Of a DNA stretch of 64,000 nt, positions 25,315 to 34,088 are shown piece by piece. The position numbers were made by a program, and so were the translations under genes. Origin of the DNA: Rhizobium laguerreae (lineage in GTDB: Bacteria > Pseudomonadota > Alphaproteobacteria > Rhizobiales > Rhizobiaceae); NCBI RefSeq assembly GCF_002008165.1, contig NZ_MRDM01000002.1, positions 62,001 to 126,000 of the forward strand, read 5' to 3'. The first letter of the stretch is position 1; every line of letters begins with the position of its first letter. The notes beneath the pieces were generated by a model. That model did no database searches. It saw nothing but the letters and a program-made list of their open reading frames with translations, and was not told the origin of the DNA.

Positions 25315-27159
25315 ATGACCGCAATTCATAAAAATCATTCGAACGAGGATAAAATCATCAGAAAAATATTCATCGCGTTTGTGACAAGTTTGTCTTTCTC
25401 TGCGGTTCAGGCACAAACGACGCAGGAACAGCCCGGTGCTGACCTGATCATTCTCAACGCAAAAATCTTCACCGGCAACCGTGCTCAGCCCGAAGCTTCA
25501 GCTTTGGCGATCAAGGAAGGCCGCATTTATTCCGTCGGCTCTGATGTGGATATTCTTGATCTGAAGAATTTCAAGACCCAGGTGATTGATGCGCGCAGCC
25601 GCCGGCTCATCCCCGGCATCATCGATGCTCATACACACGTCCTCAACGACATGGCTTACAACTACAATGTAAGATGGGATGGCGTGCCGACGTTGCGTCG
25701 CGCGTTGACCATGCTCAGCGAGCAGGCCGCACGCACACCCGAGGGCCAATGGGTCAAGGTAATCGGAGGCTGGTCCCCCTCCCAATTCGAGGAGAACCGC
25801 TTTCCCACGCTGGCCGAACTGCACGAGGCCGTGCCCGATCGCCCTATGATCGTGCAATATGCCTACAACCGCGCCTTCTTGAACAAGCAGGCGATGGAGG
25901 CACTTGGCGTCGGCACCGATCGGTTCCCAAAGTTGCCGGACACCGAATTCGAAAAGGACAGCCGCGGCAACCCGACCGGTGTGGTCCACGGCTATACCTG
26001 GTTGTTTCTCGCCCTCGAGACCATGGTGCCGCAGCCTACGTTAGACGAACAAGTGAGTTCGATCGTCTATAGCATTCACGGTCTGAACCGGGTCGGCGTG
26101 ACCTCGATCATCGATAACGGCGGCAGGTGGCCATACCCCGAGGCCCAGGCGAGGGTAGACGTGCTTGCACGAGACAACCGCCTCAATGTGCGCATGCCCT
26201 TTGTGGACTTGCAACTCGGCGACGGCGGGCCGGCAAACATGGTGGATCTGGAACTCAAGGCGATCACGAAGACCGCGCCGATAAGTCCAGGGCAAAACCT
26301 GCACCCCACCCTGGCACATGGCCATGAATATCGAGGGGCCGGGGAGGTTCTGAGCGGGGAAGTGCACGATCATGAGAACTTCGACCGTCCGGCGGTCATC
26401 ATCGCGCCCGAGAAGATGCGACGCTTCGTCGAGCAGGATGTAATGAAGCTGATCCAGCGGCGTATCCCGTTTCGTATGCACGCCAGCTACGACGAGAACA
26501 TCTCCCCCTTTCTCGACGCCCTCGAGAAGGTGAACGAAACGACCCCGCTTGATGGCCTGAAATGGAGTCTCGAGCACGCTGAGACCATTAGTCCGGAGAA
26601 CATCGATCGGGTGAAAAAGCTGGGGGGCGGCATCGCCCTGGACGCCAAAATGGCGCTGCACGCCGATGGCTTCATCAAGACATATAGTCGCGAGAAGGCG
26701 TTGGAGACACCGCGCCTGCGTACACTCGTGGATAGTGGCATCCCTCTGGCCATGACCACCGATGCATTCCGGGCAGCCACGTTCAACCCGTGGGTTGGTA
26801 TAAGCTGGATGGTCACCGGCAAGTCTGTGTCCGGATCGGAGGTTCTCGCCGAGAACAACCGGCTCTCCCGCGCTGAGGCGCTGAAACTGTTCACCAGTGG
26901 GGCAGCCTGGTTCATGAATGCAGAAGCCGAGCTGGGCGTAATCGCCCCTGGAAATCTGGCAGACTTCGCCGTTCTCGACAGGGACTACTTCGCCGTGCCG
27001 GAAGATCAAATCAGCTCTATATCTTCTGTACTGACTATTATGGACGGAAAGGTCGTGTTTGGTGCGCAGGACTATAGCGCGCTATCGCCAAAACTGCCCG
27101 AAATCCTTCCCGCTTGGTCACCGGTAAAATATTTCGGCAGCTATCATGGGGAAAAATGA
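25315..27159 (+). CDS. Exported amidohydrolase (YtcJ-like, amidohydrolase-3 family)
   Basis: 614 residues. A signal peptide (KIFIAFVTSLSFSAVQAQ, after a polar 17-residue start) predicts periplasmic location. The barrel shows LIPGIIDAHTHVLND (first two metal His), a GGW block, RRIPFRMHASYDENI and LKWSLEHAETISPENIDR (further His ligands), MTTDAFRAATFNPWVG (catalytic Asp region) and the C-terminal APGNLADFAVLDRDYF. Members hydrolyse C-N bonds in amides or cyclic amides; substrates are usually unknown. Its ATG overlaps no gene if the LysR start is the GTG at 25151, leaving a 163-bp regulatory gap. Confidence 0.9.
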   Translation: MTAIHKNHSNEDKIIRKIFIAFVTSLSFSAVQAQTTQEQPGADLIILNAKIFTGNRAQPEASALAIKEGRIYSVGSDVDILDLKNFKTQVIDARSRRLIPGIIDAHTHVLNDMAYNYNVRWDGVPTLRRALTMLSEQAARTPEGQWVKVIGGWSPSQFEENRFPTLAELHEAVPDRPMIVQYAYNRAFLNKQAMEALGVGTDRFPKLPDTEFEKDSRGNPTGVVHGYTWLFLALETMVPQPTLDEQVSSIVYSIHGLNRVGVTSIIDNGGRWPYPEAQARVDVLARDNRLNVRMPFVDLQLGDGGPANMVDLELKAITKTAPISPGQNLHPTLAHGHEYRGAGEVLSGEVHDHENFDRPAVIIAPEKMRRFVEQDVMKLIQRRIPFRMHASYDENISPFLDALEKVNETTPLDGLKWSLEHAETISPENIDRVKKLGGGIALDAKMALHADGFIKTYSREKALETPRLRTLVDSGIPLAMTTDAFRAATFNPWVGISWMVTGKSVSGSEVLAENNRLSRAEALKLFTSGAAWFMNAEAELGVIAPGNLADFAVLDRDYFAVPEDQISSISSVLTIMDGKVVFGAQDYSALSPKLPEILPAWSPVKYFGSYHGEK

Positions 27160-27352
27160 ACCAGCAGAAAGGTTCTCCCGCTTTTCGCGTCAAAGAGCCA
27201 GCTTCCGTCATCTTTTGGCTGTGATCAACGAGTCCTTACCCTAGGGGTGAACTCATAAAAACGCAGCCATAGTCGGATGGAGGCGACGGGGGTCCGCTCG
27301 CCAATGGTTGCATCTTCTGATAAGATCAGCATCACACATCTGGAGGCCTCGC

Positions 27353-27952
27353 ATGCCCTGCAGCAGCGCGCTCGCTCCGTTCGTCATCGCCGCTCTCGTG
27401 GCCCTCGGTCCGCTGCCGGCTGGAGCGCAGAACAATGCTGCGCCATCGCCGGCGGCGATCTCCCAGAAGGCCAAGCTTTGCGGGATGTGTCACGGTAAGA
27501 AAGGTCTGCCGACTGTTAAGAACACGCCGATCATCGCCGGCCAGCACGAGTCCTCTTTGCTGATAGCTTTGCAGGAATATCGCAATGGAGCGCGCACCGA
27601 CGACCTCATGGGCCGGATCGCGAAGAATCTTTCCGACGACGACATGAAGGCATTTGCGGCCTACTTCTCCGCACTGCCCTGGCCCGCCTACCGCGAACCG
27701 GCCGACGCAGCGAGCATTACCCGCTCCCAAGCGCTCGACGCCGGGAAGAAGTGCACCTCGTGCCACCGGGAGGATTTCGTCGGATACGGCAACACTCCGC
27801 GCGTCGCAAATCAGAAGCTGGACTACCTGATCAAAACCCTCTCCGACTTTCACGATAACAAGCGCCCGAACATGCCCCGCATGACGGCCTTGGTGCGCAA
27901 TTTTTCGGCCGACGACATCGCTGCCATGGCTCACTATCTTGCCGGCCTCTGA
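27353..27952 (+). CDS. Dihaem cytochrome c553/c4-type protein
   Basis: 199 residues from MPCSSALAPFVIAALVALGPLPAGAQ, a signal peptide; TGGAGG lies six bases upstream. Two haem c attachment sites are visible, CGMCH and CTSCH, each in a cytochrome-c-like domain of ~80 residues, with Met candidates (MGRIAKNLSDDD, MPRMTALVRN) as axial ligands. Such periplasmic proteins shuttle electrons to oxidases or from dehydrogenases. No redox enzyme gene is adjacent; the upstream amidohydrolase is unrelated. Confidence 0.92.
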   Translation: MPCSSALAPFVIAALVALGPLPAGAQNNAAPSPAAISQKAKLCGMCHGKKGLPTVKNTPIIAGQHESSLLIALQEYRNGARTDDLMGRIAKNLSDDDMKAFAAYFSALPWPAYREPADAASITRSQALDAGKKCTSCHREDFVGYGNTPRVANQKLDYLIKTLSDFHDNKRPNMPRMTALVRNFSADDIAAMAHYLAGL

Positions 27953-28066
27953 CGATCAGTTCGGGGTCGGCGATGCACCGAATAGGGCCGCCGAAATAGC
28001 GTTACGGCGATACAGGGTTCCAGTTTTGGCATCGGTGTGATTCAATCTCCTTGAAAGGAGATCGCG

Positions 28067-28838
28067 ATGCGCCGTCATGAGTTGAGTGATGAAGAATGGG
28101 TAGTGATTGCGCCGCTTTTGCCGAATGACATTCGCGGCGTGAAGCGTGTCGATGATCGTCGGGTGATCAACGGTATCCTCTGGCGGTTTTGAACCGGGTC
28201 TTCCTGGCGCGATGTGCCCGAGAGCTACGGGCCACGCACGACACTTTACAATCGCTTCTCCCGGTGGCGCAAAGCCGGAGTGTGGGATCGCCTTCTCGAT
28301 GCGGTTTCAAAACGATACGACGCCGATATCGTGATGACCGATTCATCCTGCGTCCGCGTTCATCAGCATGGTGCCAACGCAAAAAGGGGGGCTCTGCCGA
28401 TCCTTGCATGGGACATTCGCGTGGCGGCCTGACCACCAAAATACATGCATTGGTCGACGCTGAGGGTCGACCCGTTCGCAGGGATTGACGGCCGGACAGG
28501 TCGCCGACGCACCCGTTGCGGAGAAGCTGCTTTGTGATCTCCCGCCGGGATCAATCGTTCTAGCCGACAAGGCCTATGACACCGATGCCATCAGAGGTCT
28601 GGTCAAGCGGCGCAATTGCTGGGCAAACATCCATGCCAAGGCCAATCGCAGACAGTCGTTCAGCTTTAGTCGCTGGGTCTATCGGCAGCGAAACCTTGTC
28701 GAGCGCATCTTCAATCGCATCAAGAATATGCGAGGCATAGCAACACGATACGATCGACGTGCCGACAACTATCTCGCTGCTCTCAAGATCGTCGCTGCGA
28801 GGATGTGGATTGCTTCAAATTATGAGTCCGCGTCCTAG
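28067..28838 (+). mobile_element. IS5-family (IS427-like) transposase, inactivated
   Basis: The transposase starts MRRHELSDEEWVVIAPLLP but is broken three times: an in-frame TGA at 28190-28192 (after GILWRF), a frame change near the A5G6 run at about 28381-28392, and a second near 28480. DDE residues remain readable across frames (VMTDSSCVRVH, VLADKAYD, RNLVERIFNRIK). The right end keeps the GAGTCCGCGTCCTAG-type terminal sequence; the matching left inverted repeat is not visible. A dead copy. Confidence 0.85.
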
Positions 28839-28876
28839 GCGAACCTCCGCCGGCAGCGGCCATTGGGGGCTGTGCT

Positions 28877-28920
28877 CTAAAGCGCGTCGCGATCTTTCAG
28901 ATTCGCTCCTCGCGCTTTAG
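28877..28920. repeat. REP-like palindromic intergenic element
   Basis: CTAAAGCGCG (28877-28886) is complementary to CGCGCTTTAG (28911-28920). The AAAGCGCG-type palindrome is a common rhizobial intergenic repeat; related sequence (CTAAAGCGCGATGATCACC) follows the SDR stop at 30163. May act as terminator of convergent transcripts. Confidence 0.55.
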
Positions 28921-28967
28921 GTCCTTGTTTTTACTGCGCACTTTTGCGCGACATGCTCTAGGCGCGA

Positions 28968-29312
28968 TCAGTCCGCCTTCGGTTGCCCCGGAAGCTGGCC
29001 GTAAGCCGTCAGAATGGCCCTGATCAGGCCCGGGAAGCGTTCGTCCAGCTCGGTGCAGCGCGTTTGATTGCGCATCTCCACACCCTGCCGCTCGCTCCGG
29101 ATCAGCCCGGACTCGCGCAGCACCTTGAAATGGTTGGACAGCGACGACTTCGGAATGACGCGGTCGCCGAGATCGGCAAGCGCCGAGCACGTCCCGCCAC
29201 CGCCGGCGCCGGCAAGCTTTGCAAAAATGGCAAGGCGCTCCGGATCGGACAGCGCATAGAGGATCGCCTCGGGCTTGATGTCCTCCAGGGCTGGGTGAAA
29301 GAGCGGTCTCAT
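28968..29312 (-). CDS. ArsR-family transcription regulator
   Basis: 114 residues from MRPLFHPALEDIKPEAILYALSDPERLAIFAKLAGAGGGGTCSAL. The recognition helix region SSLSNHFKVLRESGLIRSERQG is typical. There is one Cys (TCSAL) and another near the C-terminus, but not the CxC metal site of ArsR/SmtB, so it may sense an organic or redox signal. The ATG at 29312 gives the expected length; an extended frame upstream is antisense to the SDR. Divergent from that SDR. Confidence 0.92.
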   Translation of the reverse strand: MRPLFHPALEDIKPEAILYALSDPERLAIFAKLAGAGGGGTCSALADLGDRVIPKSSLSNHFKVLRESGLIRSERQGVEMRNQTRCTELDERFPGLIRAILTAYGQLPGQPKAD

Positions 29313-29331
29313 GAATTTTATATAGCCACCC

Positions 29332-29367
29332 TTGACATCGAGATCAACAGTTCCGAATTTCTGAACT
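29332..29367 (+). promoter_or_regulatory. SDR promoter with overlapping dyad AGTTC-N9-GAACT
   Basis: TTGACA at 29332-29337 is a consensus -35, followed 17 bases later by GAATTT (29355-29360) as a weak -10. AGTTC (29349-29353) and GAACT (29363-29367) flank that -10, the position expected for an ArsR repressor site. Inferred. Confidence 0.4.
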
Positions 29368-29418
29368 ATGGAACAAGGCCGCCACTCCGGCGGCTGTCCA
29401 GATCTGAAGGAACGAGAA

Positions 29419-30165
29419 ATGGCTAAGCTTACCGGAAAAGTCGCTGTCGTAACCGGGGCCTCCAAGGGTATCGGTGCTGCGATTGCCAAGGCGCTCGCGG
29501 CGGAAGGCGCGCAAGTGGTGGTCAACTACGCATCGAGCAAGGCGGGAGCCGACGCCGTGGTTGCGTCAATCAGCGCGGCCGGGGGCAAAGCCATCGCAGT
29601 GCAGGGCGACGTTTCCAAAGCCGCTGAGGCGCAGGGATTGGTCGATGCGGCGGTCAAGGAATTCGGCAAGCTCGACGTGCTGGTCAACAATTCCGGGGTC
29701 TATGAATTCGCCTCGATTGAGGAGGTGACCGAGGAGCAATATCGCCGCATGTTCGACGTGAATGTTCTCGGCGTTCTCCTGACCACGCAGGCAGCGGTCA
29801 AACATCTCGGCGAGGGCGGCAGCATCATCAACATCTCCTCGGTGGTCACCAGCCTGGCGCTGCCAGCCACTGCCGTCTACACCGGCACGAAGGGAGCGGT
29901 CGAGGGCATCAACAGCGTGCTTGCCAAGGAACTCGGCCCGCGCAAGATCCGCGTCAACGCCATCCTGCCAGGGATGGTCGAAACCGAGGGCGCGCACTCG
30001 GCCGGCGTCATCGGCTCGGATTTCGAACAGACCATGGTCGCCCAGACACCGCTCGGCCGCATCGGCCAGCCGGACGATATCGCCAGCGTCGCCGTCTTCC
30101 TGGCTTCCGACGATGCCCGCTGGTTGACCGGCGAACGATTGGCTGCCAGCGGCGGTTTCCGCTAA
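29419..30165 (+). CDS. FabG-like short-chain dehydrogenase
   Basis: 248 residues from MAKLTGKVAVVTGASKGIG. All SDR motifs are intact: TGASKGIG, LVNNSGVYEF (NNAG-like), NISS, YTGTK (Tyr and Lys), and NAILPGMVETEG. The ASSKAGAD after strand 2 suggests NADP use. It resembles sugar or glucose 1-dehydrogenases annotated as SDR oxidoreductases. GAAGGAACGAGA provides the ribosome site. Divergent from the ArsR gene. Confidence 0.92.
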   Translation: MAKLTGKVAVVTGASKGIGAAIAKALAAEGAQVVVNYASSKAGADAVVASISAAGGKAIAVQGDVSKAAEAQGLVDAAVKEFGKLDVLVNNSGVYEFASIEEVTEEQYRRMFDVNVLGVLLTTQAAVKHLGEGGSIINISSVVTSLALPATAVYTGTKGAVEGINSVLAKELGPRKIRVNAILPGMVETEGAHSAGVIGSDFEQTMVAQTPLGRIGQPDDIASVAVFLASDDARWLTGERLAASGGFR

Positions 30166-30212
30166 AGCGCGATGATCACCGAATCCTGTTCTCATGAAAG
30201 AGTGAGAACATC

Positions 30213-30323
30213 ATGTCGTCGGAAAAGCGCTTCGCAGTTTTACTGGAATTGCTCCAGGGCGGAGACCTGAACCCCGCAGATGCAAACGGCGACGTCCACC
30301 TCTTCGATAATGTCGAGGGGTAA
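30213..30323 (+). CDS. Possible small protein
   Basis: A 36-codon frame, MSSEKRFAVLLELLQGGDLN..., begins after a run that resembles the AAAGCGCG repeat family. No recognised ribosome site or family. It may simply be part of a repetitive intergenic element, whose copies often carry short open frames. Confidence 0.2.
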   Translation: MSSEKRFAVLLELLQGGDLNPADANGDVHLFDNVEG

Positions 30324-30411
30324 TCGATGAACAGCATCCTGGCACGCATGATCGGATAGCCGGCGTTGCCGGCTCTTCAGCCGGGACATCCTCCGCTGTC
30401 CCGGTTTGAAC

Positions 30412-30960
30412 ATTGCGGATGGGCGTGTGCCTCCGCCGCCTCAAGTCGCCTTGAACTTCAGGACCGCTGCCCTTTACGACGCCTTATGCCTTCGCAAGTC
30501 TCAGATCGCCGTCTGCATGAGATATGGAGATTTTTCGACGGGAACCCGCGCGACGATCTTCATCACCAGAGTGGGAGCGACGTCAGGAACAGAGCTCACT
30601 CGTCCGTCTTTGTAGAGCACCCGCATGACGCAGGTCTCGCTATCATATTCAAGTTCGGCGATCGTCTTTGAGTGGACCAGAAATTGCATCTTCAGCTGCC
30701 TCCTGCACTGCAGCATGACCAAATGAAAACGACCGACCGCGGCCCATCCTAAAGGGACAATTCTTGATCGGCACAAAAACTCTTTGCCACTTCGGCGGCC
30801 GGCGCTGTCCGAAACGCGATCCAGAAGACAACGCGTCCCACCAGATCGCCCCGGCGAAGTGGTGAAGATATCTTACAAAATCCGCCATCGAAATCGCGTG
30901 AAATCAGCGTGACACACGCCCCGCGACTATATGTGACACGGGACTACCAGAATAAGATGT
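30412..30960. repeat. ~560-bp dispersed repeat, copy 2 (carries a KTSC-like gene)
   Basis: Second copy of the repeat at 5050-5608, same orientation relative to its small gene. Right boundary is sharp at 30960, where it meets the 3' end of a TauE/SafE gene. The doubled GTGACAC motif near the right end is conserved. Confidence 0.75.
30501..30689 (-). CDS. KTSC-like small protein, second copy
   Basis: 62 residues, nearly identical to the product at 5149-5337 (differences such as CVMRV for CLLRV and APT for APS). The ATG at 30689 is preceded by the same AGGAGG at nine bases. Conservation of frame and ribosome site in both copies, while the surrounding repeat has drifted more, suggests the protein is or was expressed. 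Function unknown. Confidence 0.65.
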   Translation of the reverse strand: MQFLVHSKTIAELEYDSETCVMRVLYKDGRVSSVPDVAPTLVMKIVARVPVEKSPYLMQTAI

Positions 30961-30994
30961 GCGTAGCGCCTGCCGCAACGAAGACACCCGGACC

Positions 30995-31156
30995 ATGAAC
31001 CGAGCGAACTTCCCGATGCTGGTCATGGCGGGGGGCTCGATCGTCGGCACCTTTGCCGGCGGCCTCTTGCTTGGCATAGTGCCGAACGCCTTCCTCCTGC
31101 CGGCCCTGGCCGCAATCCTGCTGACCTTAGCGGTAAAGGTTTGGCGACACAGCTAA
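30995..31156 (+). pseudogene. TauE/SafE-family permease, C-terminal fragment
   Basis: About 53 codons, MLVMAGGSIVGTFAGGLLLG then VPNAFLLPALAAILLTLAVK and VWRHS, match the last two membrane helices of sulfite-exporter (TauE/SafE) permeases. The rest of the ~250-residue protein is absent; the fragment starts just after the repeat boundary at 30960. Not functional as a transporter. Confidence 0.7.
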
Positions 31157-31254
31157 CTCAATGACAAGCGCGAAAATGATGACTCTTTTCAGCTCATTCG
31201 AACGTCCTTGTAGCGACTGCCTTTGCGCGGTTTGGATCGAATGAGGAAAACAAC

Positions 31255-31998
31255 ATGGATTTGGATGGAAAACGAATAATTGTCGTCGGTGGTAGCCGCG
31301 GTTTGGGCCTCGGAATGGCCGAGGCGTTTGTAGCGCGCGCAGCTAAAGTGACCGTCGTGGCGCGCGACGCGACGACTTTGCGGGCGCTCAGAGAGCAACT
31401 GGCCGTCACGACCGTGGCTGCTGACGCGACCAGTGCCGACGCCGCAACGAGGATCATGTCGGAGACACGACCTGATGTCGTCATCATGAACGCCGGCGCG
31501 GAACCGCCCATGGAACGGATCGACCGTGTTGGCTGGGAGGCGTTCACGACCAACTGGAACGTCGATGTGAAGGCCGCCCTGCATTGGGTACAGGCCGCTC
31601 TGACCTTGCCGATGGCGCCGGGCGGGCTGGTCGTTCTCGTTTCCAGCGGAGCCGCGGTGCAGGGCTCGCCGCTGTCCGGAGGCTATGCAGGAGCAAAACG
31701 GGCGCAGTGGTTCATTGCAAAATATGCCGAGGGCTTGTCGACGCAGCTCGGCCTCCGCCTGCGTTTCCGGGTCATTGTTCCCCGGCAGATGTTCGCAGGA
31801 ACCGGCGTGGGCAACGCCGGAATCTCCGGCTATGCTGTGGCGGCGGGCCGGACATTCGCCGAACAGGCCGCGACCTGGCCGGACATGACACCGCGCGGCT
31901 TTGGCGATACTGTAGCCGAACTGATCGGTAAGACGGCACTGGAAGAGGCCATGATCTACGCCGTGCGTGGAGATACGGGCGTGACGGTCATCGAATGA
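31255..31998 (+). CDS. Short-chain dehydrogenase coupled to a sigma factor gene
   Basis: 247 residues. DGKRIIVVGGSRGLGLG is the nucleotide loop; VVIMNAGAEP is an NNAG variant, VLVSSGAAVQG carries Ser and YAGAKRA the Tyr/Lys pair. VTVVARD after strand 2 suits NADP. Its stop codon overlaps the start of the sigma factor gene (ATGA), so the two are translationally coupled and probably functionally linked. Confidence 0.9.
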   Translation: MDLDGKRIIVVGGSRGLGLGMAEAFVARAAKVTVVARDATTLRALREQLAVTTVAADATSADAATRIMSETRPDVVIMNAGAEPPMERIDRVGWEAFTTNWNVDVKAALHWVQAALTLPMAPGGLVVLVSSGAAVQGSPLSGGYAGAKRAQWFIAKYAEGLSTQLGLRLRFRVIVPRQMFAGTGVGNAGISGYAVAAGRTFAEQAATWPDMTPRGFGDTVAELIGKTALEEAMIYAVRGDTGVTVIE

Positions 31999-32912
31999 TG
32001 GATGAAGCTGCCCTCGAAGCAGAAGCGAAGAACACACTCTACGCGGCGCTGGCCAAGGAGGCGGATGCAGTTCGCCCGGAACTGCATCGCTATGCCGCGC
32101 GATTGGTCGGCTCGGTGATCGACGGCGAGGACGTGATACAGGACGCGTTGGTCAGTGCGTTCGCGACGGTCGGTTCGATCTCGTCCGAGACGCCGCTGCG
32201 ACCCTGGCTGTTTCGCATCGTTCACAATCGCGCCATCGATGCGCTGCGCCAGCGAAGTACCCGCCGGTCGGAGCCGCTGGAGACGGCCTTTGATCTGGCT
32301 GATGTCACTGCTGTCGATCCGGAGGATGCGTTGATAAGGCAGGACACGGTGCGGATCGCCCTGGCTCACTATGCCAAATTGCCGGTGCCGCAGCGTAGCG
32401 CGGTGATCCTCAAGGATGTGCTCGGAGAGCCGATCGCAGACATCGCCGCACTATTGGATCTGAGTATCGATGCTGTCAAAGCCCATCTCTCGCGTGGTCG
32501 GGCAGGATTGCGATCCATCTCCGCTAGAGAGTCCGACGTTCCGCAGCCCCCAAGTGCCGAGGTTCTGAATTTCGCAGCGCTCTTCAACGCGAGGGATTGG
32601 ACGGCCCTGCGCAGCCTGCTTGCCGAGGATGTTCAGCTTCGTCAGGCACGACGGCCGCAGGTCTCCGGTGCGGCGAACGTTGGCCGGTTCTTTTCCTATT
32701 ATGCGGACTATCCGCGGGTTTGGATCGAACCGGCTTCTCTGGAGGGCAGGGAAATATTGCTGGTCTCGGCTGCGCCGTCCGCTGCTCCTGCATATTTCAT
32801 GCTGCTTGAATGGAGGGATCAAAAGATAACACTGATCCGCGACCACCGATATGCGACCTACGTCATGGAGGACGCGGCTGTGACGCGGGCCGCATCGCAA
32901 CGCGGCTATTAG
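31995..32912 (+). CDS. ECF sigma factor with C-terminal NTF2/SnoaL-like domain
   Basis: 305 residues. Sigma region 2 is at ~25-95 (LHRYAARLVGSVIDGEDVIQDALVSAF, PLRPWLFRIVHNRAIDALRQRS) and region 4 at ~125-180 (LPVPQRSAVILKDVLGEPIADIAALLDLSIDAVKAHLSRGRAGL). Residues ~190-295 are an NTF2-like domain (LNFAALFNARDWTALRSLLAEDVQLRQARR), as in SigJ and ECF41/ECF56-type factors, where it controls core binding in place of an anti-sigma factor. No anti-sigma gene is adjacent, in keeping with that. The ATGA overlap with the SDR gene implies co-translation. Confidence 0.9.
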   Translation: MMDEAALEAEAKNTLYAALAKEADAVRPELHRYAARLVGSVIDGEDVIQDALVSAFATVGSISSETPLRPWLFRIVHNRAIDALRQRSTRRSEPLETAFDLADVTAVDPEDALIRQDTVRIALAHYAKLPVPQRSAVILKDVLGEPIADIAALLDLSIDAVKAHLSRGRAGLRSISARESDVPQPPSAEVLNFAALFNARDWTALRSLLAEDVQLRQARRPQVSGAANVGRFFSYYADYPRVWIEPASLEGREILLVSAAPSAAPAYFMLLEWRDQKITLIRDHRYATYVMEDAAVTRAASQRGY

Positions 32913-33134
32913 GCCTGGCGCTCTCACCGCTTGTGTCGGCGCATAGATCGTCGTGTCAAAGCAATGCGATGGCCGCTTTCGGTCCGAGGCAACAACGGCC
33001 TCTATGACCGTCAAAAGGGCGCATGCCTGCTGCGGCAATGGCTTGGCCTGACCGGAACCGTGGGTATCGCCCTCAGTCCCGAAAATCGCGCCACGCTTCA
33101 ACGGCGAGCGCCCAGGCATGCGCGCCCGCAATCA

Positions 33135-33680
33135 TCAATAGGGCGAGATGCACGCCCGTCGCGGACCGTAATAGGGCTGGAACGTGTTGTCGTAAGCCCT
33201 GTAGGACCGGTAGCGCGCATAGCACCAGCGCGTATGTCCGTTGCCGCCACTATAGACCTGGCGGTAACGCGGCGCGTAGTAGCGCGGGCGGTAAGGCGCG
33301 TAGTAGCGCGGACGGTAAATGGTCGACCCGTAGTAGCGCGGCGGACCGTAATAGGGCGATCCGTAGTAGCCCCGGTCGTAGTAGCCCCCACCGTAGTAGC
33401 TGGGGCCATAATACCTGGGCTGCGCCAGCATTCCGCCGATGATTGCGCCGGTCGCGAGCCCGCCGAGTGCCCAGGCCCAATCGTCGCCACCATGGCGGTA
33501 TCCACGCCCGCGATAGCCTCGATAACCGCCTCGGTACCCACCGCGATAATTTCTGTACTGGACCGGCTGCGCCTCCGGGGCTTCGATCTTCGGGACGGCA
33601 ATGGTGGGAAACGCCATGGCCTGCGGGACGCTCGTCAGCGCCGTCACCAGCGACAGGATAACGATTGCTAACCTTTTCAT
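33135..33680 (-). CDS. BA14K-family exported protein, Tyr/Gly/Arg-rich
   Basis: 181 residues from MKRLAIVILSLVTALTSVPQAMA (signal peptide). After a GYRGG-repeat stretch comes a hydrophobic Gly-rich segment (ALGGLATGAIIGGML), then dense tyrosine repeats (YYGPSYYGGGYYDRGYYG...) and the BA14K signature HTRWCYARYRSYRAYDNTFQPYYG near the C-terminus. The family is typical of Rhizobiales and named for a Brucella immunogen; lectin-like activity has been proposed. The Tyr-rich tract is longer than usual. Confidence 0.9.
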   Translation of the reverse strand: MKRLAIVILSLVTALTSVPQAMAFPTIAVPKIEAPEAQPVQYRNYRGGYRGGYRGYRGRGYRHGGDDWAWALGGLATGAIIGGMLAQPRYYGPSYYGGGYYDRGYYGSPYYGPPRYYGSTIYRPRYYAPYRPRYYAPRYRQVYSGGNGHTRWCYARYRSYRAYDNTFQPYYGPRRACISPY

Positions 33681-33816
33681 TGGCTCATCTTTCCTTCGTA
33701 AGCGCTGCGCGACGCATGCGGCGCGCAAGGACGTTTCCGCCCTCTCTATGCACTGGTTAATTTTACTCTAAAATCGACTTTGATTCGAGGAATTTCGCAG
33801 GAAGGCTTTTCTTGTC

Positions 33817-34046
33817 GTGGCCGCCAACCAGAGTTCAGCCGACTTGACCACCCACACCGCCACCCTCCTCGAAGACGCCGCCGATCGTATCGCGGATATC
33901 TCGCGAGCGGATCTCCAGATCATGCTCCGCCAGGCCGCGCTCGGCTGCGCAAGGCCGTAATCAATCGCTCTCGAGACCTGCTAGCATTGACATTGGAGCG
34001 TGACCTCAGCATTGCTAAAAAATCGATAGTTGCAGGTCATGCTTGA
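33817..34046 (+). pseudogene. Small conserved-looking protein with a one-base deletion
   Basis: From GTG 33817 one frame reads TATLLEDAADRIADISRADL then QIMLRQAAL; the next frame continues RLRKAVINRSRDLLALTLER to 34046. Adding one C at about 33941 (GCGCTC-CGG) joins them into a ~76-residue protein whose first half resembles small rhizobial proteins with a LLRRAALRLR motif. As found, translation stops at 33960. AGGAAGG 11 bases upstream is a fair ribosome site. Function unknown. Confidence 0.45.
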
Positions 34047-34088
34047 AATGCTGCGCCTGTACAAGCTTCGTGGGATAGATGTCTTTTT

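Noticed and set aside
26041..27009. 322-codon minus-strand frame
   Set aside because: Antisense to the amidohydrolase, which has full family motifs.
33250..33480. Tyr-rich repeats as a tandem DNA repeat locus
   Set aside because: The repetition is explained by the low-complexity YYG tract of the BA14K-family protein.
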